A DNA stretch of 64,000 nt from Ricordea florida (lineage: Eukaryota; Cnidaria; Anthozoa; Corallimorpharia; Ricordeidae). Made by a program: the position numbers and the translations under genes. Under the pieces are notes generated by a model. The model saw only the letters and a program-made list of their open reading frames with translations, had not been told where the DNA came from and ran no database searches. Positions 11,384 through 22,554 of this stretch are shown here, piece by piece. The first letter of the stretch is position 1, and every line of letters starts with the position of its first letter. Where the stretch lies: contig OX453276.1 in the NCBI GenBank assembly GCA_949710005.1, positions 7,296,377 to 7,360,376 on the forward strand. Reading direction: 5' to 3'.

Positions 11384-11480
11384 GTTGCCAGCTATGTATC
11401 TGTATCAGGAGATGGTAGCTCTAATTGGATTTCGTAAGGGTATCGAATCCTGAAGACGGTATGGGAGTGCTTCTGTGATT

Positions 11481-11815
11481 TCAGGGTTGCAAGCAGTTCC
11501 TGTTTTTCCGTCGCCAAACGTTCTCCAGCATAGCTTTCAAAGATAGCCTGTTCTCCCAGAATGGTTTCGCAATGCTTGTCAACTGCTGGCTAATGGCCAT
11601 AACGCTTTGGCCAAGGTGCCTAGCGCTAAATGCCAGGTTAACAAGTTGGTTGGACCTACCTTTCACGTCTTTGGACGCCGCGCAGTCGTCCAGAATGAAG
11701 AGAGTGTTGGTGGCTTCGAACAGTATACCTAGCGAGCGTAGAAGCCTATCCACAGCGTCTTGGTCTTTACCGCCTGGCTTCGGGGGCACAACGACAAATA
11801 CGCGGTCGTCATTCT
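11481..11815 (-). pseudogene. Packaging ATPase, C-terminal half only, fused to polymerase
   Basis: Contains Walker B (NTLFILDDCAASKD) and the conserved segment [12 protein letters not shown] shared with the ATPase at 34022-34663. The Walker A half is absent. The frame runs on directly from the polymerase, so a deletion removed the end of the polymerase gene, any capsid gene and the start of the ATPase. The homology also breaks off at the 3' end by frameshift. FtsK/HerA-type ATPases of this family pump viral DNA into the capsid. Confidence 0.75.
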
Positions 11816-14800
11816 CTGCGAAGCCATCATCATCAAAGGAGAGCGTCTTCTTCACGACGGCTTTCGTGATCCCCTTGCACTTCTTCTTCTCCTTCCCCGA
11901 GTCCATCTCGAAGGAGTACAGCTTCGCTCTGAGTCTCACAAATTCGGCGATCTGGCTTCCACCGGTTTCGCCCTTCATCTTCCCAATGACCTTCTTGTTC
12001 CCCACGAAGAAGATGCCAGAGGGGTGATCCTTGGGGAAGTTGCTCGTATCGAAGAGCTCTCGAACGTCTGGGGCGATGTCGCGATAGAAATCCTCCGTGA
12101 GCACGTGGTACGTGAGGGAATCCGTGTCCGTGAAGAGGAGGAGCGCTCTCTCACCGTGCTTGGGCTTGATGAACTTGTAGTGATGCTCATAGATGAGGGT
12201 CTTGCTCAAGTCGAGGATGGAGGCGCCCAGGTGCACGGGCTTGTTGAACTCGAGCTTCGTCTTCCTCATGTGAATGGCGGCGAAGTTTTCCGAGAAGATG
12301 GTGCGATGCTGGAAGTTCGGCTTCGAGATGAGCTTCCTCGCTTGCGCTTCACTCGTGATGAGGTTCACGTCCACTCGATTCCAGATGTTCTCAATCGTCT
12401 TCCCGAACACGGAGTTGTTCATGAGCTTGAAGAAGTCCTTCTCAAAGGCATTTGCTCCCTTCGTTTTGAGGGAGGTGTTCATGTCGATGTACGGCTTCAG
12501 AAATGGCTCCTCCTCGTACGTGATTCCGTGATGGACTTTGGAGATCACCAGCCTGAGGCGCAAGGACAGCTTCAGGGTCTCGTGATGCACGACATAGTTC
12601 CTCTTGGGTGAGAGCGTGGGGATGAGCTTTTCCACCCTTCCCATCTTGAGGCGTTCAGGGGCGAGGGGGTAATCGTTGTGAAGATCGTGGAGGTTCTCGG
12701 GGTACTCAAGATCCACTTCGAGTGTGCACGGGTGTCTCTCCCACTCCGAAAGCTCCTTCTCACTCATCCATCGAAAACCGCGCGTGGGGAGTGGCTTGAT
12801 CATTGCCCATCCGTAGAGGTTGTTCGCGTCGAGGTACACGATGAAGCTCTTGGGCTCCTGAGGATTGTGCCCCTTCATGTACGGGTTGTTCGCTTTCGCG
12901 TGACGCGTGGTGATCATGAAGACGCCACCTGGAAACCCTTCTCGAACATGAGGAGCATTTGGGGATCACGAAGGAGCTCTAGTTTCACACCCGTCTTCTT
13001 CAGCATCGCATCGCAAGCCAAACCAGGCGTCGTGTAGTACCACGCGGGATCCACCTCGTAATTCTTCAAGCAAATGTCTCGGAAGTTCTCGAACACGTCA
13101 GCGAGGAGAAGGGCGTCCGTTTTGAGGTAAAGATCGTGATAGTTCCTCATCGTGTTCATCTTGAAGTGATTCCACACCTTCTGCGCGTGCTCGTAGTCCT
13201 CGTTCGAGATGTGGGAGTCATGAAGCAGTGAGAAGAATTCCTCCTTGGGTGGGAGACTCTCTGCGCTGAGGTTCTCGAAGTCATCGAACCAATCGTACGG
13301 GAATACGCCCTTTCGCAGTAGAAGCTCGAGATCCGAGTCATCCTTGAAGAAGTGCTTCATGACGCTGAAGGAGTCCCGTGGAAGATTGCTCACGAGAGCG
13401 CTTAGACTCGAGTTCATGAACCCCAAGGAATCGATGAATCTGAGCTGGCGCTTTATGGTGATCTTCTTTCCCCCTCGTTCAAACTCGTGCACGGGAATCT
13501 CCTTGCTGAACGAGATGTACCTCTCCTCGTTGTTCGGAATGCAGTTGATCTTCCCCTCTGAGTTCGCCAGATTCCTCACGAAGAGATGAGAGTCGTACCC
13601 CTTCAGGTTGTGGAAGACGACGGGGATGAAGTTCGGGATCTTGGATCCAAGTGCGCAAAGTTCGTGCGCTGCTCCCATGTACTTTCCAGTCATGTGACAG
13701 TGATTCATCACCTTCTTCATCTCCCCATCATCCCCCTCGAGTTCAAGCTCGCAGATGTGACAATTCGATTCCATGTTGAAGCTTTCCTCGTCCCCCTCCG
13801 TCGTGATGGTTCTCTTGGGGAACAGGAACTCAGAGAAGATGGCTTTCACCTCCTCCTCAAGCGAATCCATAAAGTTCTGTTCAACGACGTCCTCTGGGTG
13901 CAACGCGGTGTAGGAGGAGAACCTCGGCTCACTGAGTTCATCGTTGGAGCACTTCACAACGTACGCGTACCCTGAAGGCTTGTGAAGCTGATACGGATTC
14001 GTGAGGGGGGCTCGTTCATCAGGTGTGCACCCAACGATCTTATGAGTGAAGCATTCGAAGTCTGCGTAGATCACGAAAGGCACCCGCGTCCTCCTCTTTT
14101 GATTCTTGAACTCGATGAACTTCGGGGAGCCATCCTTCTCTTGTGGCATCACGACTTTCATGGCTTCGTGCTCCTGGCAGAACTCGTGGTGCTTCGTGAG
14201 TGATTTCGCGGACTTGAAGGAGTTGAGGCACCTGCGGCAGAAGAGGCGCCCCCCATGATGCTTGCTCTTGTATGCGCCCGCTAGCCTCGAGAAGTTTCTG
14301 ATGAAGCAGTAGTGACTCGTTTCATCATTCGAGAGGAGATCCACGGCGTGTGCGTAATTCCTGGCGCTCACCTTGAAAGGAAAGAGCTTCGCGTCTCTGT
14401 TGAAGCCAAAGATGTTGATGAAGTACTCGGGGTTGTTTTTTTCGAATCGATCGATCTGCTGAAGGGGTGTGGGGAAATCGATGGTGCTCCAGTTGAATTT
14501 CTTTGAATTGAAGCGAATCTCTTCGTTCACTCTCTCTGGGTGTTCCTTGGTGGGGTTTACTGCTGCAGTCATCGCCCACCTGAAGCACTCGTGATCGTTC
14601 TCGTTCTTGGGGTTTATGATGGCTTTCTTTCTCGCTAGTTCATTCGGAAGGGGGGTGTACGAGCTCCCACGAAGGGGTTGGAACGGATTCACGTTAATCT
14701 TGAGGGAGATTGCTCGATCAAAGCGCCATTCTGAGCCCTGCCCTTGGAAGCTCTGGAATCGTTCGAGAATGAGGGGTACTTGAGAATCGAAGACATCTTT

Positions 14801-15307
14801 CAATTCAGAAGCCTTCATGACGCTCACCACCGCGCTGTGGAAGTACCCCGTGTTCACTTCCGTTTGATTCGTGGCGGGGTTCGTTTTCGTGAAGTCACAC
14901 GTGAAGATAAATTTGAGCTTGAATGGGCGCTTGAGTCTTCGAATGGCGTCGAGGGCTGCTTCCTTCACGGCTAGGAGGAATTTCCTTGGGCCATATCCAG
15001 CGCGCCCTTCGATGATGAACGTCTTCAAGTATCCCTTGAAACTCTTCTGGTAGAGCTTCGCTTTGAGGGGGCGCCTCTTTCACTCTCTTCGCGGTGCTGG
15101 GAGTGGGGGAGGGAAAGGTGCATCTGGAATCGTTCATGCCACCTCGTTCACTTCTCGCGTAAGGCGTCTTCTGAGCGGCTCTGGGAGGTACTCAGCGAGG
15201 GATGAACCCACGTTCGTAACACGTTGTACGAATACGTTCGCTGCCCTTCTCAGTGCGGAAGGGACGACGGTTGTGACAGCTCGTGCGAGGGTTCCGAAGA
15301 AGTTCAT
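11816..15307 (-). pseudogene. Protein-primed-type family B DNA polymerase, disabled
   Basis: Two long frames (15028-12914 and 12917-11481) cover most of the protein. Visible are a C2H2-like finger (CRRCLNSF...HHEFC), ExoI YADFECF, an endonuclease-VII-like zinc segment (CHICELEL...NHCHMTGKY), ExoII FHNLKGYDSHLF, ExoIII YLKTD, PolA LDANNLYG, PolB MNNSVFGK and PolC TDTDSLTY. A frameshift near 12930 separates the two frames and a short stretch is missing there. Upstream, the same frame continues to an ATG at 15307 through two TGA stops, giving an N-terminal part like that of the intact polymerase. The 3' end is lost in the ATPase fusion. It lacks the cysteine-rich insertion seen in the intact polymerase. 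Confidence 0.85.
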
Positions 15308-15403
15308 GGTTGAAAATCAAGAGGTGGTTACCTTTAAGGTGCTTTTCAACCAGTTTTCATATTCCGATTCAGAATATGAAGGGTTCCTCGTTTCCCTCTC
15401 TCC

Positions 15404-15727
15404 TTACACTCTAATAGCTCTTCTCTCCATGATACAGAATCTGCACATGTCTTTCCTCCTGTTGTGCACGCAATAGATCTTTCCATCTCCGCACTCTCTG
15501 CATCGGTACTTGAGCTTGTCGTGAACGCAGAACGCCTTGCCATTTCCGCACTCTCTGCAATAGTATTTTCTCGTTCCGTGCTTACAGATGGAGCATCCCC
15601 CACACTCCTTACACTGAGTTCTAATGTTCCCGTGCTCGCAGCGTTTCGTACCCATTTGGTTGATTTGTGGACGAGTCCTTGTTCCTTTAAGGTGTACAGA
15701 GGAGCATTTTTTTAACCAAAAGATCAT
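15404..15727 (-). CDS. Cys/His repeat zinc protein (element A)
   Basis: Four tandem units of about 18 residues with the pattern C-x-H-x(6)-C-x2-C, for example CKHGTRKYYCREC and CVHDKLKYRCREC. Each could bind one zinc ion with three Cys and one His. The frame has two possible starts; the internal Met at 15655 begins just before the first unit. The intact element has a related gene with five units (42334-42765), but at its opposite end. Such repeats suggest nucleic-acid or protein binding, but no function is known. Confidence 0.65.
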   Translation of the reverse strand: MIFWLKKCSSVHLKGTRTRPQINQMGTKRCEHGNIRTQCKECGGCSICKHGTRKYYCRECGNGKAFCVHDKLKYRCRECGDGKIYCVHNRRKDMCRFCIMERRAIRV

Positions 15728-15954
15728 TGGGGAAAGTCAATGTCAATGAGTCGAATGAAGTCCCACAAGCCATCGTTGCGAATCACTTCCTCCTCCTCCT
15801 CCTCGAAGTTGAAGCGACAGATGGGGCAATGATGATTCCTTAGGCGTTCGATGCACTTCAGGTGAAGCTTGTGACCACAATCCAGGATGACGAAGTAAAT
15901 CTTTGACTCGAGACACGCGGGGGATTCAGCGTTGAAGCACTTCACGGCGGACAT
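15724..15954 (-). CDS. RING-H2 finger protein
   Basis: A 76-residue protein with CGHKLHLKCIERL...HHCPICRF, the core of a C3H2C3 RING finger, preceded by CFN..SPAC that can supply the first cysteine pair. An acidic stretch of glutamates follows. RING-H2 proteins usually act as E3 ubiquitin ligases; large DNA viruses use them to change host protein turnover, which would be the inferred role. The frame is intact and touches the next gene by four bases. No equivalent occurs in the intact element. Confidence 0.7.
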   Translation of the reverse strand: MSAVKCFNAESPACLESKIYFVILDCGHKLHLKCIERLRNHHCPICRFNFEEEEEEVIRNDGLWDFIRLIDIDFPQ

Positions 15955-16029
15955 GATTCCCTTTGGCGAGGAGGGTGGGGATGTTTGGCGCTCTATTCAC
16001 CACTCCTTTCAACTGACATTTCAAGGCAT

Positions 16030-16480
16030 TGGTACATTCTTCGCCTTTAGTGAGGAAGTATGGGGCCATTTTCGCTTCTCGTGAGTTCTTTCGCTTCGGA
16101 GCGCGATCGTTGTCACCTCGTGGTGCTTCATCCTTGCTTCATGGGAGACGTTTGCGGGCCATCTTTGCTTCTCATGGCTTCTTTTGCCTCATCTCGCGAT
16201 CACCAATGGAAGGAAGCCCCCAGAGTAGCGATTGGGGCCTCAAGAGCCCGGGGAGAGCCTGGTTAAGTGAAGCGCGTTTTTAGGGGCTCTGGAGGCCCGA
16301 GAGGGGGTTTTCTTGGGGGCGCTTCTTACGCGTTTTGGGGTGCTGAAGAGGCTCGAGAGGGGGTTTTCTTGGGGGGGCGCTTCTTACGCGTTTTGGGGTG
16401 CCGAAGAGGCTCGAGAGGGGGGTTTTTCCCAGAACGCCCCCTTTACATCTTCTGTCTCAGTACATAAAATGTATTAAGGC
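16030..16480. repeat. GC-rich terminal repeat region of element A
   Basis: Two diverged copies of a GGGCCATCTTTGCTTCTCATG-like unit lie at about 16070-16200. From 16287 to 16436 there are about two and a half tandem copies of a roughly 60-bp unit containing TTCTTACGCGTTTTGGGGTG and GAGGCTCGAGAGGGGG. No coding sequence. Position and composition suggest the terminal or subterminal region of the degenerate virus. Confidence 0.6.
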
Positions 16481-16589
16481 TAGGTTCATCAACTTTATGA
16501 GGCGCATTAGCTCCCGCTTTTAACAGTGATAAATGCGATGGCACTTGTAAATGCAATTCCAGAATTTGTTATATTTTCTCCCTCTTTGT

Positions 16590-16680
16590 GTGAGGGGGGG
16601 CGGGTGGGGGAATTGGAGGATGGGGGGAGGGGGAATGGGGGGGATTGCGAGATGGGGGATAGGAGAGGGGGGGAATCTAT
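16590..16680. repeat. G-rich low-complexity tract
   Basis: Runs of G broken by A and T (GGGGGGG, GGAATTGGAGG, GGGAATGGGG). It separates the virus remnant from the DIRS element. Confidence 0.7.
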
Positions 16681-16815
16681 GGGATTCTCCTTCGTATAAT
16701 GCTCTTCACTGCAGGATTCAGATTGCATTATTCCACGGCCTGGTACCAGGTCATCACGGTTCAAAGATCTTTGTTATGCAAATCAAACGCTGCATAAAAG
16801 CACAAGTCTTCACAA
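16681..16815 (+). repeat. Left inverted terminal repeat of the DIRS element
   Basis: Starts ATGGGATTCTCCTTCGTATA and includes TTATTCCACGGCCTGGTACC and AGATCTTTGTTATGCAAATC. The reverse complement with few changes is found at 21740-21885. Confidence 0.75.
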
Positions 16816-17206
16816 GGTCATCATGTTGAAGGTACAGACAGATTCAACTGTAATTTCTGTCGAAGAGTCGGCCGAAACTTCGGTTGCGACCGGGTTTATA
16901 GTGTTTGAGTCTAAGATAGACTCTTTGGCCGAGGCAATGGTCAAAGTGTGAGAGGCATTATATTGTCGCGGTTTACTTAACCGCGCGTGACCATGCCGAC
17001 TGCTGAAGAAGAATAGGCTCTCCTAGCGAGTCTCACCCTGCCGAAACTATCGCCGACGAAACTGGTGATGATGTTGTTGCCGAACCCCTATGAAGACCTC
17101 TTTAAGAATGCCTAGGGCTGTGGTCCAAACTTCATGAAGGAGTGGCTAAACGTGTCAAAAGAAATACCTTTGATCAGAGAATTGTGAGTTTCTCATAGCA
17201 TGTCGG

Positions 17207-17557
17207 GTGAATCCCGAATTAAGGGACGACCCGCTAGATAAGATGAAGGGTCGCGATTGCTGCTTTCAGTCATCTCAGAGGAATTTAATTAAAGGCATTC
17301 TGACGCCCGTGGTTCAACTAACGAGCATGATCGTTGAAGCTACGGAGCGAAAGGCGGACGCCGTTCCGCTAAATATTATTTATGACCTTTCGGTCGATGC
17401 TCTCACCTTGCTGGGCAACTCTGTGTATGAGTTTTCCATGAAATGCCGGGAAATGTCGAAATCTGAGGTGGGCCAGTTTATAAGCCCTTATGCCACGAGG
17501 CGAAACCCATTACTACTACTCTGTTGTTTGGCGACGAATTGCCCTCAGCATCCGTAA
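17207..17557 (+). pseudogene. DIRS gag-like fragment
   Basis: Open frame with ADAVPLNIIYDLSVDALTLLGN followed by a KCREMSK segment, resembling the DIRS ORF1 stretch that precedes the reverse transcriptase. Similar coding texture extends upstream to about 16830 and downstream to about 17750 in shifted frames. Presumed nucleocapsid-type protein. Confidence 0.5.
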
Positions 17558-17939
17558 CACTTCCCAAGTCAAGCGAATGGCCGCTAAAAGAATAAGCGAA
17601 GACTGTCGCAAGTCAAAGGCTTCTACTTGTACCAGTATCAGACGGCCCGCGTTAAGAGTCCTTGTAGCCGCCAGTACGCTAATTATGGAAGGGATAATTT
17701 AAACTTCAAGCGCCATTTTGAGTACCGCAAGCCATGCACCCAACCAGCACAGAAGACAGTCGCCTCCACGTCAGTTCCATGAGAGTCCTCATCAAACGAC
17801 CAAGAAAAGTGAATTTGCAGTCCGCTAACGTCTACCCTCAGGTAGGTGGACCTTAAGCGAAGTTTTATTCCTCTTGGAGTAATCTTACGACTGACTGTTG
17901 GGGTTTGTAAGCCGTCAAGGGCCATAAGACTGAGTTCAC

Positions 17940-18830
17940 TTGCGAACCCGTACAGAGAGGAAAACCGCGTGGAATGGATTTTCATCAGGGAATTTAAGAC
18001 CTGTTGTTAATCTGAAACCCCTAAACGAATTTGTTCAGTACCATCATTTTAAGATGAAGGGGTTGAATTCGCTTTTGGACCCTTTGTTGGGTAGCGAATT
18101 TCTTACAAAGATTGATCTAAAGGATGCGTATTTTACGATTCCTATCCATTCTTATCATTTTAAATATTTGAGGTGTGAATGGATTCCAACCTTTATGAAT
18201 TTATGTGTTTGCCCTTTGGGCTTTCTTCGGCCCCTAGGGTATAAACAAAGGTCATGATGTCCTTTTTGTCACCTATCCCAAATGAGGGGATAAAATTAGT
18301 TATTTATCTTGATGACATAATTATTATCAGTTCATCTCATGAACAATCTGTAGAAGAAACAGCTTTTCTCACTCACGCGTTAGAGTCATTGGGCTTTATC
18401 GTTAAAAAGGCTGAAGTCCATGTTGGTTCCCTCGCAGACAACCGAATTTCTGAGCTTTATTATTGATACTGTGGAGATGACTGTTTCTCTTCCAGAACGG
18501 AAGATTAGTGGAATCAGAGAACAAGCTAATTGTTTGCAGCAGAAAACCCAGAGCTCAGTTTGGGAGTTAGCCGACGTTACTGGTTTAGTTGATTCCTCCT
18601 TTCCCGACATTAGACCAGCAAGACTCTATAACCGTGACCGCGACACCTGCAATTTGGACGCTGCAAAAGCTAACAATGATGACTTTGATTCACTGGTTTG
18701 TTTATCCGAGAAAGCTAATGCCGCTCTGTACTGGTTCATGTCAAGAAGTCTTTATCATGTTACTAGTTAAGATCCATTATCAGTAATTACAACGTGTACT
18801 GATGCCTCCAAACATGGTTGGGGCGTTGAC
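17940..18830 (+). pseudogene. DIRS reverse transcriptase and RNase H start
   Basis: Three successive frames show RPVVNLKPLNEFVQ, LTKIDLKDAYFTIPIH, then LVIYLDDIIIISS with the catalytic YLDD, then LPERKISGIREQ and VRELA-like thumb sequence (VWELADVTGLVDSSFP). The RNase H begins at about 18795 with TDASKHGWGVD. The breaks at about 18250 and 18465 are frameshifts. Confidence 0.8.
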
Positions 18831-18954
18831 TGTGATGGGGTTTCACACTACTGGCCTTTGGTCCTCAGAGGAACAGAGCATATGGCCAGAAATCGTGGAC
18901 GCAGCGCCCGCGTAACAGCAGCGGCTTTCTACATTACTGAAGCAAACATGGCGA

Positions 18955-19893
18955 TTAAATGTACAAAGGAATGTACGAAGTAAAAATTAAATTTGAGGAT
19001 ATAATAACTCCTGGCGTACGTGCAACGGTTTCCAAGTCTGAATCTGTTAGGAGAAAGTATCCGTAATCCAACTGTATGAAAGTCATTTCTAAACCAGACC
19101 ATTAACAGCGTCCACTTTAAGCATGATTTTAGCTCCACTTTCGCTCTCTTCACTTTCTTCTATTTCATGTAGGAAATTCGTTAAGTAGCAATCTTTCACC
19201 GCGGCTCGCCGCGTTCCCATCTGCCTGATTGATTTTTCCAAGTTCATTCCTCAATGTTAACATTGTGTCACAGAAACACAACGATTTTCTGGTAGTTTGG
19301 CCACGATTAACAGCGCCCATTTTGGTGATGAAAACCCACGAATATAAAACTATAAAAATAGAGACATTCAACCGTGACCGAGCGGAAGTCAGCTAATGGT
19401 TACTCGATGTTACACGAAAAAGAATCATCGTTCTTCACAACATTCTCTCAGTTTAACCGCCATGTTTGGTATCAAAAGAAAGCTATGAAACCCGGCTACA
19501 AAACTCCGTTGAGAACTGGGGATAGACGCTAAACAGTGTTGTAGGTCAGCGCTCTAAATAGTGGGTCTTTGTACTTCCGGCGCGGGATGGCGGGAATTTC
19601 ATTCGATCGAGTAAAGGATTTCATTATCGAAAACAATTTTAGACGTCCTGAAGGCTTTTGATCGCTGTAAATTAAACCATGGATGAAAGACAATGCAGTT
19701 GTTCATAATCGACTTCGCGAACACAACGCTTCATGCCCGCCATATTGATTTTTTTCTGTTGTTGTGGAAAAAGCTGCGTGCCGGTGTGCGGCTCAAATGT
19801 CCGCGATTTCTGGCTATAAGGCATATAAATTAGGAAGAACTTACAGCAGTTCACTTTCGTAGCCAGTGTTTTGTTCGATGGCAAGAATGCTTA
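18955..19893. other. Insertion inside the DIRS RNase H region, unclassified
   Basis: RNase H coding stops after an ANMAIK segment and resumes at 19895 with FRDNSSAIAYTNNLGG. The 0.94 kb between has no recognisable coding sequence; both junctions lie in a short TTAAATG/TTAATG context. The type of insert was not identified. Confidence 0.5.
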
Positions 19894-19894
19894 A

Positions 19895-20100
19895 TGCAGG
19901 TTTTCCGCGACAATAGTTCTGCCATAGCCTATACCAACAATTTGGGTGGAATGGTTGCTAGTTTGCACTAAGTCAGTGAAATGTCTAAATCTATTCGGAA
20001 GTGGTGTTTTGACACCTCACTGTTTAGTTGAAGCACATCATATTCCTGGAAGCGCAAATGGCAGAGCAGATTTCTTGTCTAGAAACCATGCATAATCAAT
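19895..20100 (+). pseudogene. DIRS RNase H, C-terminal part
   Basis: DNSSAIAYTNNLGGM and, after a frameshift, AHHIPGSANGRADFLSRN, the usual end of RNase H domains in DIRS and Ty3-like elements. Confidence 0.65.
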
Positions 20101-20229
20101 TTATTTGCTTCTCCCCTGAATGTTCAGACTAAAAATTGTGTCTTGGTTCCCAGATCCTGGGGTCTTAGCTGTCGATGCTTTCTCATTATGTTGGAAGGAC
20201 CTTAAGCCTGAATGCCTTTCCTCCCTATA

Positions 20230-21418
20230 GCCTCCTTGGGAGAGTGCTTCGTAAGCTCAAATGAGAGGAAGTCCCGGTTGCTATAATCAGAACACCTCAC
20301 TGGTCAACAGCACACTGGTATCCTACACTTCTGTCAGTTCAACGTCCTATCCCTCTACCTCAGTGGGAGAGACTGCTAACGTTGCCTCAGGAGGATCTGC
20401 TACATCCTCTCGAAGTCGTGTTGTGCCTAGCCGTGTGGCATACCTCAGGAATAGTTTGGAGTCCAGAGGAATCTCACACAGAGCAGCCCACTGTGTGCTC
20501 TAATCCTCCACTTATGGCCAAAAGTGCATGTTGAAGTGCAACACTTCATATATGTTTGTAGTAGTGGTTTGGGTATTCCGTATCACTTCATATAGGAGAA
20601 ACGTTAGATTGCTTTTGGTGAAATAAGAAGAGTCCTGATACACTGTAGTGCCTAATATGAGGAGTATGAATCTCATTAATGTGCATTTCTGGACATCTCT
20701 CCTTCAAGCAGGTCTAGTGACACTTTGTGACTTTCTTACTAAACAGTTTGAAGACCTGAATAAGTCGTAAAGTATTATCAACACATACAGATTAGCTTTG
20801 TAGTCTATGCTGCTGCCTGTAGATGACTACGCCCCAAGCGACCATCCCATTATAATTATTTTTCATTTGGTAAAAGTATTGTTTGTGAACACTCAAGACG
20901 GTGGCATTAATGGCTTCAATCTCTGCTCAACGAAGTCAGCAGACAGCAGCTCTAGACGTTGACGTTATAAATGAGGTTAAGCGAAAAGGGAACTGCGCTT
21001 ACAGTAAGCAGTCTTGAAACCTCCAGGCCATGGAAGGCCTCCAGTGTAATTTTTCTACCAGCATTCTTGGAGAATGAGAAGTTGTGTTCATTTCACTTTG
21101 TCACAGAATGTTACTAAAACGTACAACGTGATACAAACGACTGGCACGCCAAAGCTGTTCACTTCATACGGTAATCCCTGTAAGGCAACTATTACCAGAT
21201 TGAAGAAAGATGTTCTGTCCTTCGCAGGAATTGATCAGACAACTATATATAAAGACCATAGTCTTAGAGGTGAATTTACCACAAAAGCATTTAATCAACC
21301 GAAGTGTTTCCCAGCCGATATTTTCACGGCAGATTGGAGGAATACAGGTACCTTTGCCAAGTTTTATAACAATAATTGTTCGTTGAGCTCGCTTGCCAGA
21401 GCTGTTCTCACACTGTAG
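20230..21418 (+). pseudogene. DIRS tyrosine recombinase
   Basis: The N-terminal part (20261-20503) has VAYLRNSLESRGISHRAAH, typical of the DIRS recombinase core-binding domain. The catalytic part (21074-21418) has HSLRGEFTTKAF (H-x-x-R) and ADWRNTGTFAKFYNN with the tyrosine. The middle, 20504-21073, contains stops. It would have circularised and inserted the element. Confidence 0.75.
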
Positions 21419-21599
21419 TTATATTTGAGTGTTTTGACTTCAATATTTTCTCCACGATTTAAGTGTCAGGAGAAACACATACTATGGTGTTATCTGTTGT
21501 GGCGCTCAGGTATCTGCTTCGAATTCTGCAATCTGAATCCCGCAGTGCGGAGCATTATACGAAGGAGAATATAAAATTAGACAAAGGTTACTAACCTGC

Positions 21600-21890
21600 A
21601 GGATAATTGTGATTCTCCTAGTATAATGCGTAGCACCAGGGATTCAGTTCCCTCCCATGTGGGTTGTATTTTATTCTGGTGTCAACCCTCCCTGAGGAAA
21701 CCTTCGCGCTATGTGGATGCAGATTCTGCCCGCTCATAAAGACGACTTGTGAAGACCACATGGTGCTTTTATGCAGCGTTTGATTTGCATAACAAAGATC
21801 TTTCAACCGTGATGACCTGGTACCAAGCCGTGGAATAATGCAATCTGAATCCCTGGTGCTACGCATTATACTAGGAGAATCACAATTACC
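21600..21890 (-). repeat. Right inverted terminal repeat of DIRS, itself palindromic
   Basis: The sequence TGATTCTCCTAGTATAATGC at 21610 returns in reverse complement at about 21865-21885. The inner 21770-21860 matches the left terminus in opposite orientation. The element end therefore carries a copy that folds on itself. Confidence 0.65.
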
Positions 21891-22329
21891 CTGCAGTTTA
21901 GTAACCTTTGTCTAATTTTATATTTTATTTAGTTAGTAGATAGGGGCCAGAGTCTCATATTGAAGGTTATTTCGCTGATACGGCAGGGAGACTATTGGTA
22001 CGGCTGATACGGCCTATTATGTAACGCTACTGTTATTATGACTATCCCATATGTAAGAACAGTTTTGACAATTCTCTTTTATTACCAAGGCAACAAGCGC
22101 TTAACTATAGGGCCGCAAAAACCCGCTCACAGACAAACACAATCAGAAATCGAAAAAGGGAATGATTAGTAACGATCACAAATAGACAAGGATACAACAA
22201 ATGTGCCATCGCCAAAGACCTGTTTGGGTTTTGTAAAAATCCACATCGTTTTCTTCATAATTTAAGAGTTTCTTTACCTAAAATCTGAAGAAGGAAGGCA
22301 TTGCACTCTGGCGACAGTAGATAGAAGGC

Positions 22330-22554
22330 ATGTTGAAAATTCTCTCATTTGTTTCAAGCGTAGCCATAAGCATTCTTATAACCAATTTTTATGCACAAAT
22401 ATATCTGTTCTATTTACAAGCAGATAATGTTTCTAATGATGTGACATCTTTGACTGGTCAACGAAAGAAAAGCGATGAGGACTTATCAGACTTGAGAATG
22501 ATGTTTGAAGTCGGTTTTCCTTTTCATCAAAGGGAACTTGAATGCGTTCTTTAG
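22330..22554 (+). CDS. Possible small secreted protein or first exon
   Basis: A 74-codon frame begins with MLKILSFVSSVAISILITNF, a good signal-peptide-like segment, followed by a polar charged region with QRKKSDEDLSDL. No homology is recognised. A possible splice donor GAAG/gtcggt lies within it, so it might be a first exon. It could equally be a chance frame. Confidence 0.2.
   Translation: MLKILSFVSSVAISILITNFYAQIYLFYLQADNVSNDVTSLTGQRKKSDEDLSDLRMMFEVGFPFHQRELECVL

Larger units (their letters stand above)
1..16480 (-). mobile_element. Degenerate Polinton-type endogenous virus (element A)
   Basis: Most genes read on the minus strand: RING protein, Cys/His repeat protein, family-B DNA polymerase, packaging ATPase remnant, four small hydrophobic proteins, integrase; a helicase reads on the plus strand. 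Four of the small genes and the ATPase occur in the same order as in the intact element at 26801-43172, which identifies the family. Several stops, frameshifts, a deletion between polymerase and ATPase (the capsid gene is gone) and a large nested insertion show it is dead. Its base composition is clearly GC-richer than the intact element. The left end lies outside the window; the right end is placed roughly where GC-rich terminal repeats stop. Confidence 0.85.
16678..21895 (+). mobile_element. Degenerate DIRS-type retrotransposon
   Basis: Inverted termini (16681-16815 and 21600-21890) enclose, in order, a gag-like region, a reverse transcriptase with YLDD, RNase H segments and a tyrosine recombinase. 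That order and the recombinase are diagnostic of the DIRS order, which integrates without a DDE integrase. Many stops, frameshifts and an insertion of about 0.94 kb show it is inactive. Confidence 0.8.

Noticed and set aside
11760..12611. 283-codon plus-strand frame over element A polymerase
   Set aside because: It is the antisense of the polymerase coding region; the minus-strand protein has all expected motifs.
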